This document shows, piece after piece, positions 32,116 through 43,900 of a stretch of 64,000 bases of DNA. This DNA is from Galaxea fascicularis (Eukaryota; Cnidaria; Anthozoa; Scleractinia; Euphylliidae): assembly GCA_948470475.1 (NCBI GenBank), contig OX419342.1, positions 8,715,335 through 8,779,334 on the forward strand. The letters are read 5' to 3'. How positions within the stretch are numbered: position 1 is the first letter of the stretch; every line of letters starts with the position of its first letter. The notes beneath the pieces were generated by a model. It saw only the letters and a list, made by a program, of their open reading frames with translations, was not told where the DNA came from and made no database searches. Position numbers and translations under genes: made by a program.

Positions 32116-32639
32116 TTTTATAAGAACATCTAAATTTAATTTGGAGCTGAGGCCGAAATTTTTCATATTTTTTGACGCAGTTTGAGGCTGAAAACGTTCT
32201 TAAGATGTTCCTAAACTACATGGTTGGTTTACTGGTACCACTGAGTACGACAACTTGAAGCTGAAAGAATATAAGGTCAACTACCATGATACTACTTCAG
32301 ACTTTGTTTCACCTGATGACTTTAATTTGATGTTGTTGAAGTTATTTTGGTGGAGTCATAAATAAGAACTGCTAATTCTGACAAACCGAGTTGTGTGTCA
32401 CCATTGTTAATGTTATACAAAACATGCCCTTGAATATTTTGGTTAATTCACATTTGTTACCTTGATTTCATGCTTGCCATTCAATATACAGATTAGCAAA
32501 ATAAAAACGTTCTTAATCGACTCTCAGCCCGAGGAATGTTCTTAATATCTTCTTAAAATTTTGGTTAACCTCAACATCGACGTTCTTATGAAAAAAAGGT
32601 TGTTATAAAAAAAAAACGGAGTGTACCTGGCATGGCATC

Positions 32640-33215
32640 CACTCGCGAACAATGGACCTACTGGACACCGATGGACGATACGCATGGGACTTTTTCAAGT
32701 CTTTTACGGATAGACTTCCGGTGACCCCACTGGAATCTACTCGTGACCGATGGATCCAGTGGACTCCGATGGACGATATTTTCGAGGCTCCTTCCTTGAC
32801 TAGCCTAAGATTACGGTAGACTTCCAGTGACTCCACTGTAAACTACTCGTGACCGATGGATCCAGTGGACCGACGGACGATATTTTCAACGACACCGCAT
32901 AACCAAACATGGGATTTTTTCTAAGAAAATAACGGATAGACTTCGAATGGCTCCATTGGAATCTACTCGTGACCGCTCGATCCAGTGGACTCCCATGGAC
33001 GATATTTTCAAGGACACTGCATCCCCAAGCATTGGATTCGGCTAAGTCATTCACAGATAGACTTCCGGTGACTCCACTGGAATCTACCCGTAACCAAGAG
33101 ATCCAGTGGACTCCCATGGACGATATTTTCAAGACACCGCATCATCAAGCATGAGGATTTTTGAAGTCTTCCACGAATAGACTTCCGGTGACTCCACTGG
33201 AATCTGCTCGTCACC
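32640..33215 (+). repeat. Tandem array of about 115-bp units
   Basis: About five imperfect units each carry GGATCCAGTGGAC, GGACGATATTTTC, and a half like AGACTTCCGGTGACTCCACT, spaced about 108-120 bp. The long minus-strand open frame across it is a by-product of the repeat length. Units differ by short deletions and point changes. Confidence 0.85.
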
Positions 33216-34039
33216 GTTAGTTACCAGAGTGTCCCTTTCTATTTTCACCACTAGACTTCCGGTTTTCCAATGGAACTAGAGTCTAGTCGTGTGTATTGGA
33301 CAACAGTCAAATATACCGAATTACTCTAATTATTTTACCACAATTAAATTACAGAAGCTCTCTTGATTTAGAGAAAATGATGAATCTAATTATTGTTAAA
33401 TAAAAAAACAGTTACTATAATATAAACCATGACTTATGTACCAAAGCTAACCTATTCTTTCCTCAGAAACTGGCGTAAGCAAAACTTTCCCGGTTCAGCA
33501 TAACAAGTTTATTAAACATTAACGAACAGAAACAACCAGCCTCACTAAAAAAAAGCTACGCCGTATGCTAATCTTACCCGTCCTATTTCACAAATTTTCT
33601 AGAGCTCACTTTCGTTTCGTTACAGCGGTAGCCCTTTCTTGCAAATAGAAATCTCCTTTGCACGACTCCTTCAAAATTTTTTTAAATGTTCTGTTTGTTA
33701 AAGCGTTCTTTAGTATATTTTTAAATCATTCTGCAAAACTGACCCGCTCGGTCTAGATGTTTTTCCCTATTAACAAGTATGTGCGACTGGCAGTTTCACA
33801 TAGCTAGAGCAATACCAAAATCACAATCTTTGAAAGCATTTGACGCCTGTCAACTAGTTTATGTGAGAAGGATAACATTTGTCGATCAACTAAAGTCTCT
33901 AATAGTTTTGATTTTTACCCAAAGCTGTGTCATGGTGCAATGGAGGAAGCTCTTCCTCCTTATAGGAGGGCAAACGTTTCTTAAATGAACGTGAAACATA
34001 TAACGGTAACAAGCTTATTTGCTTATAGAAGTAACATAA
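33216..34039. other. No gene recognised
   Basis: AT-rich DNA with no exon or repeat that I can support. Confidence 0.4.
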
Positions 34040-34380
34040 CTAAGTGGAATACGATCGTCCGGGTGATTAAGTATTCCTGAGAAGGACTGTTTTGGTGACA
34101 TTGACTGACGTTTCGACAGCCTGAGCGGAAATCATCATCAAGTGATTTGTGTAACGTCAGTAGATGGTATAAACACTCTGGGCATTGATGTGATTGGTCA
34201 ACGAAGTCGTGATGTTATTGGTCGACTGTCAGTTAAGTCTAGTTGCCATTGGCTGTGAAGACTGTACACAGTTATTGGTGCGTTTCGATTCGTTAGTCTA
34301 ATGTGTGTACGTGTATTGTTAGTAAAATTAGTCGGTCTCTTGTTTGTCTGTTGTCTGTTGTAAAGAAGTAAGATATAAGT
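34040..34380 (-). repeat. Dispersed repeat with hammerhead-like core, inverted copy
   Basis: The minus strand reads TTGATGATGATTTCCGCTCA, then GGCTGTCGAAACGTC (34141-34107), the same repeat as 13770-14110. Here the GAAAC and GTC boxes are intact, but the first core base (C of CTGATGA) is T and stem II is weak. Flanks such as GCCAATGGCAACTAGACTTA and CAATACACGTACACACATTA are shared. Confidence 0.6.
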
Positions 34381-34678
34381 TCAGAGCCAAAATGTTCCCT
34401 TCGTCATCATTTGTGGAGAAAAAAAGGCAACATTTGGGAGTGCCTGCAACAAAGTTCCAGTAAACTTCATAACCGGCGACGGCCTGCTGCACTCGGGGCA
34501 CGTGTATTCAGCTCTCTGTAGACTCTTTATTTATATTTATTTCTTTATTTAGCTTCGCCTAACTAGAATACAATCTATATACATGAAAACATAAAAATTA
34601 TTAGGCAGGGAGACCACTACAGCCTAACCAATTACAGTGGATCCCTCGTTAATTAAAAAAACAAAACAAAAGAATGCT

Positions 34679-37040
34679 AGGATTTCTCCTCTTCAGTTAA
34701 ATCTTTTATTGTATAGAAAACATCAGTGAGTTCTAGCCCAAGAACGTCTGCGTTCTGCACTTTAAAAAATCGTTGTTCAGCCCAGTCGACTCCCCAAGAA
34801 TCCATGAACCGTAAGCATTCGCTGTTGAAGTTGGTCAACACAACCGCATGGCCAGAAGTACGGGCATTGGGAGGACGGGCTGTTATGTCGATTTTCTTCT
34901 TTGTCAAAGTGCCGGTTGGGTTACTCTTGAAGAAATTGCCAAAACTATTCCACTCATCGTCGGTGAGCCTAAATCATGTTACCACTGGCCGTTTCACAAT
35001 AATTGCTTTCATAGCACCCGTGCGATCAACTCCATCGCAAAGTAAACGGTACTTCGGGCACATTTCCTGCAGCACAAGGAGGGTGTTGGCACCTTTAGTT
35101 CCAAAACGGTTGATAAATTCCTCTCTTAATTTGTAGAAATCTGGATATCCGTCTTCACGACCAAGAATTCGTCTCATGGACAAATCAAGAACGGCAGCCG
35201 ATGCATTCGCGTAGCAAATACCTCCTTCTTGCTTCTTTGTTCTAATGCCAGTGGGGTGTGTCGAAAACGAAGACCCAAAAACCAAGACCGAAGACCGAAG
35301 ACCCACTGGTCTAATACGAAGACCCACTGGTCTAAAACGAAGACCCTGTGGTCTAAAACGAAGACCCACTGGTCTAAAACGAAGACCCTGTGGTCTAAAA
35401 CGAAGACCCACTGGTCTAAAACGAAGACCCACTGGTCTAAAACGAAGACCCTGTGATCTAAAACGAAGACCCACCGGTTTTTAGCTCGTGGAGAGCTATC
35501 GGGGATGGCTGGAGAATTTGGCGTAAACAATAGACAATTTGTAATCGATTCCCGAATGTCTCAAATTCGGCAGGCGCATTCATACATTCGTTAAATGGTC
35601 GTTAAGAATGATACTCTTATTCGGCTACCAATGAACATTATCTTACTCACTCCACGAGCTTACCACAGGATGCTTTTAATTGTTCAGGGAAAGACTGTAC
35701 ATAAAGCCAAATTGCTCTCATTTCTGTAGCGCATAAATTAAGACGTCATCTGAGCGCACAACAAACTTAACTATTGTAACTATTGTAGTGAGCGATTTGA
35801 ATCACTTTCCAAAGCAGAATTTCAGCAGAAAGGTTGTAGTTTCAACAGATATGTTTACATAGAGCCGGGTGTTGAATATGAGCGATTCCGTACCTCGGAT
35901 GACATTTAAGAATTGTTTTATTGATTGATTACTTTTTTTGGAAAGTGATTCAAACAGTCTTTCCCTGAACAATTAAAAGCATCCTGTGGTAAGCTCGTGG
36001 AGTGAGTAAGATAATGTTCATTGGTAGCCGAATAAGAGTATTATTCTTAACGACCATTTAACGAATGTATGAATGCGCCTGCCGAATTTGAGACAATCGG
36101 AAATCGATTACAAATTGTCTATTGTTTACGCCAAATTCTCCAGCCATCCCCGATAGCTCTCCACGAGCTAAAAACCGGTGGGTCTTCGTTTTAGACCAGT
36201 GGGTCTTCGTTTTAGATCACAGGGTCTTCGTTTTAGACCAGTGGGTCTTCGTTTTAGACCACAGGGTCTTCGTTTTAGACCAGTGGGTCTTCGTTTTAGA
36301 CCACAGGGTCTTCGTTTTAGACCAGTGGGTCTTCGTTTTAGACCACAGGGTCTTCGTTTTAGACCACAGGGTCTTCGTTTTAGACCAGTGGGTCTTCGTT
36401 TTAGACCACAGGGTCTTCGTTTTAGACCACAGGGTCTTCGTTTTAGACCAGTGGGTCTTCGTTTTAGACCACAGGGTCTTCGTTTTAGACCACAGGGTCT
36501 TCGTTTTAGACCAGTGGGTCTTCGTTTTAGACCAGTGGGTCTTCGGTCTTCGGTCTTCGTTTTTGGGTCTTCGTTTTCGACACACCCAATGCCAGTGACA
36601 CTCTGGTTGATGTAGACATCTAGATCGACGGATACAAGCAAATCGGATAACGCATCTTGACAACAAACGACATTTCGAACCACCTCGCAAGCCTCTCGCA
36701 TGTTATCTGGATGATTGACCTGCAAGAACAAACGCGTTTCATTCTTGGTGGTGTCGATGATCCAACCACGCTTAACAAAAATTATGCGCGGTAGCGACTG
36801 CGTTTCCAATGTTTAGCCCAATGAGAACAGCAACTTTGTACAGGGATTCCAGTCAGGTTCCATCTCGCTGTACAGTTGTCTAGGAGTAATCTGTGTGGAC
36901 TCAGTTATAAAGCAACTCGCGACGGTGACATTTGCTGTGGTCAATTTTGCTACAGCGTGATCTATTGTTTCACGAAAATGTAAACCAGCTGGTATAGGAA
37001 CACAAGGGACTCAGTATCGGTGTATCAATCCGATTACTTG
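34679..37040 (-). pseudogene. Papain-like (C1-type) cysteine peptidase-like gene, broken
   Basis: The minus strand reads, from about 37040, 'VPCVPIPAGLHFRETIDHAV', then 'TESTQITPRQLYSEMEPDW', a TAG stop near 36815, 'GWIIDTTKNETRLFLQVNHP' and 'VDLDVYINQSVTGI'. It is then interrupted by the 1334-bp foldback element and resumes in frame with 'RTKKQEGGICYANASAAV'. The peptidase core follows: catalytic-type Cys in 'GGICYA', His in 'TSGHAVVL', and 'FMDSWGVDWAEQRFFKVQNA' in the place of the papain 'NSWG' motif, with Asp instead of Asn. A TGA interrupts 'RPVVT*FRLTDD' near 34977. The end is 'LTEEEKS' and a stop at 34679. This looks like a member of a multi-copy cnidarian family that I recognise only by style. 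Two stops plus the insertion make it a pseudogene. Confidence 0.75.
35254..36587. mobile_element. 1334-bp foldback element with minisatellite arms
   Basis: The termini GGGTGTGTCGAAAACGAAGA and the complement TCTTCGTTTTCGACACACCC lie between perfect 10-bp direct repeats AATGCCAGTG at 35244-35253 and 36588-36597. Each arm is a tandem array of a 21-bp unit (AAGACCCACTGGTCTAAAACG, with a CTGTGG variant), about 9 units on the left and about 17 on the right. Inside these are unique inverted arms (35485-35700 vs 35952-36175) and a spacer of about 250 bp. No transposase is encoded. The insertion splits the peptidase-like gene on the minus strand. Confidence 0.9.
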
Positions 37041-37044
37041 GGTT

Positions 37045-39320
37045 TCTATACTCCCACCAAGACTTCCCCCCAACTGACTCGATCACCAGAGCAACCTTGT
37101 ACAACACGCAAGACTACACAAAACATTAGTAAATTACGGCTCAGAAGCCGTCGGTTCAAAGATTTACCCTGAGGGTGTTTCTCTGAATGACCCCAGCACT
37201 AAGATTACATAACAGTTTACTGCAGAGTTGGAGTTAACTCTAGACATCAAACAGACACTCACCAAAGTGCTTCTTAGACAGATCATGGCTCTGGAGACAA
37301 ATAACTGAACAATTTATTCAAGATCCCATCCAGCAAGTCAAGATGTTGAAGTTTTAAGATGCTTCTGAAGCAGTGCCAAGTTGATCCAACGACAGATGCG
37401 AACCACACATTAAAAAAATTCAAGCTGAGCCCCAGATGACCTCGAAACTGAACAAATTACTCGACTATTGTCCTGACGATTTTGTTTACTTCTGTGACAA
37501 TATGCATTAATTAACTCAAAGCGTAGTTTTGAAATGAAATAGAATTTAAGCCACAGGAAACGTTTTAAACCAGAAGCCAAGCAGCTAAAAAACGTCACAA
37601 AGATACTGAAAATAAAATCGCAAACTGCCTTCAATGACGTTAAAAAGTAGTTTTAAGGAAAGCTGAAGGGCAAGCGAAAAAAAAGGAACGTCCAAGACTA
37701 CGTTTATGCCTAGACTGAAAAAAGATTTAAATTTGTCATAAGAAACGTTGGAAACCGGGGGGAAATATACGCTTTTGTCAGGGAATTCGGGAACATTAAA
37801 ACCGGTGAGGAGCAATTAAGAGCTTCTCGATCTGCGATTACGTTTTCTTAAAATACTAGATTGTTTCATCAGTCCTTACAATAGACTGAGGAAAACATTC
37901 GGCCTAATGGACGGACCATAAGAAAAATGATGTGGTGGTGGTGGGTGGGGGGGGGGGGGGTATTTTTTGCAGGTGCATGACTCTTCATTTCTTTGCCTTC
38001 TTCTTTGCAAAACACTTTTTTCTTGTCCTTTAACCTTGCATGATTTTTTTTTGGCTTTTCCCCACCCCACGCCAGCTGATTACTTTTTCAATGGTCCATC
38101 CCTTATACGGTTTCTCTTGATTGGTATACTACAACCTGAATGCACATAAAAAATAAAGCCGGATATTTCTTATTGCAACTGACGACACGTTCAACGTCAG
38201 CGTGTGTTTTTGTCGAGCGAAAAAACATTGGATTGGGCCGGATAGGAAAGTACGGTCACTCTTCCTCTCGAATCGCATACAAATAAATCCTTACTTGGAA
38301 TGGCATGCGTCGAAATCCCACCACTGCTCATGCTCGTTTGTTTCTTATTACCACTTTACAGTTACTATGTAAGTTGTTTTAGATAATTTGCGTGTGAAAA
38401 TTTGCTCTGTTTTCTGATCGAGTTTCTGTCACAGTCTACCGTAATTGATAGAAATGTTTTCTCTGTTTTCCCTTTCAAAGTTTATTTGTGGTTTTAAAGA
38501 GAGGACAGAGCGCAGCTGTAATCCTTTCACACAAACACCAAAATAATTGGCACTCATTACCGGAACAAACGCCCAGTTTGAACGAACAATAACAAACGAT
38601 AATTTTTTTTCAGGGGAGGATCGTTCTTTATTTCGATAATATTTCAATAGCTAATCCATACAATGGTAATACACCTAATTCCTCATGTTTTTGTGTGGTC
38701 CGATACTAAAAAGCAGATGCCGAAGCGCAACAATAACAAAAGTTCTAATAATTGTTCCCCAACATTAGGTCTTGGTAAAAACCGGCGTAACAGGGGAAGT
38801 GTTACTCGGTTCACCTCCAGCACACTGTGATGGCTTAAATAGCCAACTGATTATTCCAATAGAAAATTCTACAATGTTGCGTACAATTCGTGCAAATTAA
38901 TAGGTATGATTGATTTTGAAAATTCTCTAAAATGCTCGTCTTCAGGCGAATGCAAGTTGGAAACTTTCAAAATTATTCAAAATACCTTGAAGTATTGTGG
39001 CAAGCCTCAGAACAGTGATTATCGCTAACATGATAGAGCGAAAGAACTGTAAATAATGAAGCTATGGTTATTCCGCCTTTTGAGGACTGGTGGTGATGAC
39101 GAAGCGAGAAATACTTTTTTTCATACAATCGTACTCGGTACTGGCAAACTTGTGTCTTCATACATCGAAACCTGGCTCCCAAAACTTCAAATTATTTCTT
39201 AAATCTGAATCAACAGTTCATGGAAACGACTACAACGTTGAGGTTGCCCGTTCCCAGACTAAGATGGCGATAAAAAAAAAGGTTAACACTCAAAGGGATA
39301 AAACCCTTACATCAAATTAA
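37045..39320. other. No gene recognised
   Basis: There are no exons with paired splice sites and no domain. A GT/G-rich run lies at 37931-37960. Short open frames have no support. Confidence 0.4.
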
Positions 39321-39329
39321 AGCTTGTAG

Positions 39330-39720
39330 AGCTGACTATTAAACTGCACCAAGAATTTGAAATAAAATGAATTGTCGAATTTTTCATGACCTCTAAATGA
39401 TCTTTCACAAGCTTCAAGTCAATGCGAATTTTGTCCTTCGCTAATTTAATTTATTCTCCGTTTCCAGACCCAAAGCACTATAGTAAAACATGTCTGCATT
39501 TTGCCATACTCAGTTACAGTGAAAAGTTATAGAACATTTTCGAAATAGCATTTAAAAAATGTGAAGTGACCGTACAAAAATCGCTGTCGGAGAAACTATA
39601 TTTCGATTATAAAAAATCGCAGACATGTTTTTGTTGCTTTTACGTTAAACTAGTCAATGTCAAAATGTAAGTGAAAATGATCAAATTCCCTTTGGGTTTT
39701 ATTGTTTAATTTTTGACAGT
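39330..39720 (-). repeat. Inverted dispersed copy of part of the 22669-28132 repeat
   Basis: The minus strand carries GTTTTTGTACGGTCACTTC-like, CTGTAACTGAGTATGGCAAA, GACATG and GAACAAATTAAATTAGCGAA-like blocks. They are in the same order as 24640-25040 and 27110-27500. Confidence 0.7.
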
Positions 39721-40157
39721 TAATACTAACTGTAATTACTACCGTTGTCAAGCGATATGAACAATTAAAGTAATAGCACTACATCAATTACTAAATCATC
39801 ATATTATTATTACTATTACAAAAGTCATGCTATGTTACCGTACATGCACCCTTAACATTATTCCGCGCATTTATTTTCCAGCATCGACGGTCGATTAAAT
39901 GCACTCCAAGTCTTTTACTTCGGTGAAAGTTCTAAGATTCAGTGACACAGTTGCACATACATGTACTTTCCAGTTATGGAGTTATTATGGAGTGATTCCT
40001 GTATCTGATGTCACTTTGTCTTGATAAATTCTCTGCACATAAAATAAATGAAGAATGTGAGATTCACTCAGAAAGAAGGAGTACAACTGTCGATGACATT
40101 AATATTACAGTGAAAGTAAGAACAAACGAATTCTTACTTACGACTACGTTTATAATG

Positions 40158-40294
40158 ATATGCTAGTCGCTTGGCAACGGGCGAAAGGACAACTGAAAAG
40201 AAATCAGAGTCCCAGGCAGGAAACGAACCTACAACCTCCGTAACACCGGTCAGATGCTCTAACCACTGAGCTACAGGAACCCCTGGTGAGCTAG
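40158..40294 (-). repeat. tRNA-derived SINE
   Basis: The minus strand begins GTTCCTGTAGCTCAGTGGTT (A box) and reaches GGTTCGTTTCC (B box), with a cloverleaf-like spacing of about 72 nt. It continues into the tail CAACTGAAAAGAAATC-complement and CCGTTGCCAAGCGACTAGC. A tail running beyond the tRNA part marks a SINE rather than a tRNA gene. Confidence 0.75.
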
Positions 40295-40407
40295 GTTGTT
40301 TATCTAGGTTCTTATACAAAGTGTCCCACTATGGTCTGCGGTAATTGTGAATCAGACATAATAATGATTATAAATGATGGTGATGGTGTAATATGCCCGT
40401 GAGAATG

Positions 40408-40470
40408 ATACGCTAGTCGCTTGGCAACGGGCGAAAGGACAACTGAAAAGAAATCAGAGTCCCAGGCAGC
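40408..40470 (-). repeat. Duplicate of the SINE tail
   Basis: About 60 bp (GCTAGTCGCTTGGCAACGGG...CCCAGGCAG on the plus strand) repeat 40161-40219 almost exactly, without the tRNA head. Confidence 0.75.
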
Positions 40471-40834
40471 TCTCTTTCACACCACACATGTCCATATCAA
40501 TATTTAACAGATCCTGTTGGAGCGGGTCTACGATTTGACTGCTACATGTACTACGATCGAAATAACACATCTTTCTTTGGAATGAAACTAACAGCTACCA
40601 TTTCGTTACTTTATCAGCACACAAAGGAGGAACCAGCTAATACCAATGCCCCATGTAAACCATCCTACGGACAACGATACATCCCTACATGCATAGATGT
40701 GGGTGAAATCCTTGAAGGCTTTTAGGACCAGACTGGGTAGACCATCCATTAAGTCACATGTTTTACAGCTGGCCGATGCTCACGCCAGAAAAAAAATACG
40801 CATAGCAGCATGTAGAAGGAAATTTCTGTGCAAA

Positions 40835-40957
40835 TTACCTCAAAATGCTTCGAAGCCTCTCGGATCGGCAGATTAACTTGTGGCCATGTCCGTTAAATTC
40901 TTCAAATTTGATACGATCTGGGTCATGTCGCCCTGAGTTTCTGGCACCTTCGTACAA
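40835..40957 (-). CDS. Gene 2 last exon: catalytic His and stop
   Basis: 123 bp including TAA, acceptor CTATTCTTCCAATTCAG: 'LYEGARNSGRHDPDRIKFEE', 'FNGHGHKLICRSERLRSILR' and stop. 'GHGHK' occupies the position of the catalytic His (ABHD12 'lGYrHK'). No clear AATAAA was seen just downstream. Confidence 0.9.
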   Translation of the reverse strand: MYEGARNSGRHDPDRIKFEEFNGHGHKLICRSERLRSILR

Positions 40958-43900
40958 CTGAATTGGAAGAATAGGCAGCGGGTGAAAAATAAAATACAAA
41001 TAAACAGCTGATTTTTCTCAAAGTTCTATAGGCCAACTGGAAACGTCCCAAGGTCAAATACTTACAGTTCTCAGTTCTTCAGTACTGCTTCATTCGTTCG
41101 TTAGAATCTTAATTCATTCTTTCCATTTGCCGTTCGTTTCTCCGTCCACTAGTTCCATCCTATTTTCATTCGTTCGTTCGTTTGTTTGTTCATTCGGCCA
41201 CTTAAAAATTTGAAATTCATTTAAGGGACCGTTCGTTTTTTACGTGGTGGAGAGGGAGAAGGGGTGTGGTGGGATTTGTGATTTGAATGTCAGAGTGTCA
41301 TTTGCAAATTGTATGACCCCCCTAACTTACCAGTTTTAGTCACATAACACCCCTCAAAAAGAATTGAACACCCATGAAAAATTAACGGTCCCCGAGCGAC
41401 AACTAAATAGATGAAAGGCACATCATTCATTTTTCCGGGGGTGGGGTGGGAGAGGGAGGTTCACTGTGATCGTGAAATTGCGAGACCTGCAGTTACGTTT
41501 ATTAGATTACCGTTTTGCCAAGTTCAAATGGCACGACCCAATCATCCCTGTCGTGTAGGATTAGTATTGGACAATACACGTCTTTTAATCTAAAGAGGAC
41601 AACAATACAGCACTCAATTAAAAAAGGAATGATATATTAACCGCAGACTCAATCTGAGTGGAAGGTGCTTACAACACGTACAAGATTCAAGTGAGAAGGA
41701 ATTGACTTCAAATAGAAATCATGTGAATGCAAACGGAAGAAACTTAGTTGCGATATCATGTTGTTTCGGACGCTACAAATTCACTCTTGCTTTTTTCTAG
41801 TCTATGCAGTAGCCTTGTGTGCCGGTAGCTGCAACTTTTCTTTTATAATCATATGACGTTAGAATGCCACTAACAGCATTAGTTCACTTTCGTGACCTTT
41901 TCTTTTCAAAAATGCCGCGCGGCTAAAAGGGAAAAACTGAAATAACATCAACTGAATTCAAAATAATCGTAGTTTCGGGTAACCAACCAGCTATTCTTGC
42001 TCAGCCTCAGTGAGACTTTCCAGTCAAGAGAATACTCATCAAGTAGCTGAACACGGCGAACGCCAAGTTGAGCAATGCCAGGGAAGCGGAACCAACGGAG
42101 TTTCTCTTCGCCACTGGTTTCACTTTTCACCTTTCCCAGTTTCAGATCTTTGTCTTTTAATTGTCGCCCGCTCAAGAAGGGACATAACAGAGTAGCAAAA
42201 CATGCATTGCGGTGAAAAGTTTGCGCAAGGCTTGCAGATATTCGAATGGAACACCACCTCGATGTGACATTCGGGATGTATTCTTATTTCGGTCATCTGG
42301 CCGTCCTTTACGTGTATACTCGTCGACAAGAATTCACATCGATACAAGGAGGTATTCAGCTCTGGTCGTAATTTACTTTTCCATGGAAAAATTAAGATCG
42401 CCATGATGCAAGTATTTTCAATGAGGGTTAAAGCTTTTTTATCCGTGTACTCAGCGGAATAGATGACAGCATTTTCAAGCCATAAAATAATCATCTATAC
42501 CTCTTATCAGTGCGAAATTCTTTCTCCTCAATGAGATATGGAATTAGGGACCTGAAAGGCTAAATCACCGTAAAAAATCACGAGTTAAACTGATATATAG
42601 CCGTCGACAGGGCAGTTATGCATTTCTGTACCTTAAACAAGACTTTGAGATGCTTCTGTGGTGAGCAATGTTAGGAAGGAAGGTTTTTTTCCTGGGAAAG
42701 ACAAATCAAAATGCAGCTCTGAAAAAAGTTAAGACTTTCCAGCTTAAAGTCGTGCGATTCTCCTTCCCGTTTCGACTAATGGGCAAATACGGGAACAACA
42801 GTTGCAACTCTCCATGCAAAAAATGAAGCAGCCCTAAACAAACAAAAATTAGGTCTGGAACTCGCCACTACTGTACAAGGTACTGGTAAATAGAAATGAC
42901 ATTTTAAGCCTTGTCTTTTTTCACTCCCCCAAGAAGAAACACCGAAGACCTCCTTGGCAGTACTTCAAGCAACAACTTTAGTTACCGTCATAAACTAAGG
43001 TGCCATGTATACCGTGTTGATCCGTACAGCTAGGCTGATTACACACTTCCAAGCAATGCAGGCAATGCGATGCTTCTCCACAACAGTTTTCGATACAAAT
43101 CCTCCACGATTTATTCTACCTACCCGTATTAAGACGTGTCCGGCCGCTGCGTCCCGAAGATTGTTGAACGGCGCCTCAAGTATGATCCCAGCCGGAGGAG
43201 ACCCTGTCAGCAAAGGTAAAGGGAATATCTTGTGTCATCAGCTCACAGACAACATTGACGGTCCAAAAGTCCTTGAAGCTTATAGCACGGACTAATCTCA
43301 CGTTCCAGCATTATTTAGCAATTATTCACAGAAGTGAATAACTTAGTATTCACCACACAAGCTGAATAACTAGCGTTTATCAAAATGACTTCCTCTTCGG
43401 AAACCGAACCTCTGAGTTAATCACACAGAACGCGAAAAAGCACTATTTACTTGTGTGGTATACACTAGAACCTTTTATTTTCATTGCATAACTTGAAATA
43501 ACACTGGTCCTGTCCCAGAACTCCCTCTTGCCCCGCCCTAGATAGAGCCTGAATAGACCATATTCGTATTCTCGGTATTGAACTGGATCTAGCATGAAGT
43601 GGAGGCTCTTGCGGGGGAATACATTCCCCCGCGCAAGAGCCTCCACTTCATGTTAGATCCAGTTCCATACCGAGAATACGAATATGGCCTACTTGGGGAC
43701 CAAAATAGTACAAGCTTGAAGTAAATACTAATAAAACATCGGTGAAAGTGTAGACTAAAAACCTTTAAGAGAAACTTCGTTATACCCTTCCCAATTTGGG
43801 AGCCTTTTTACTAAATGAAAGAAGCGGTTTAAGACCACACACATAGCAGAAACATGACGGAGATTTGTTTGCTTGTCTTTTCGTTTATCTTTGAGGTATC

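Noticed and set aside
32800..33132. 110-residue minus-strand frame with repeating peptide
   Set aside because: Produced by the 115-bp tandem repeat; units carry length changes that break the frame elsewhere.
35262..35485. CRISPR-like array
   Set aside because: The 21-bp units are contiguous with no spacers, and this is eukaryotic DNA.
35174..36809. Several overlapping open frames with 7-residue repeats on both strands
   Set aside because: They are read-throughs of the 21-bp minisatellite (a multiple of three without stops) in every frame; only the flanking peptidase-like parts are gene-derived.
40218..40294. Functional tRNA gene
   Set aside because: The A and B boxes are good and the acceptor stem partly pairs, but the sequence continues into a SINE tail, which is duplicated nearby.
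42120..42494. Missing exon of gene 2 in the minus-strand frame
   Set aside because: The peptide does not fit the family segment, and no acceptor/donor pair gives the needed phase 0 to 2.
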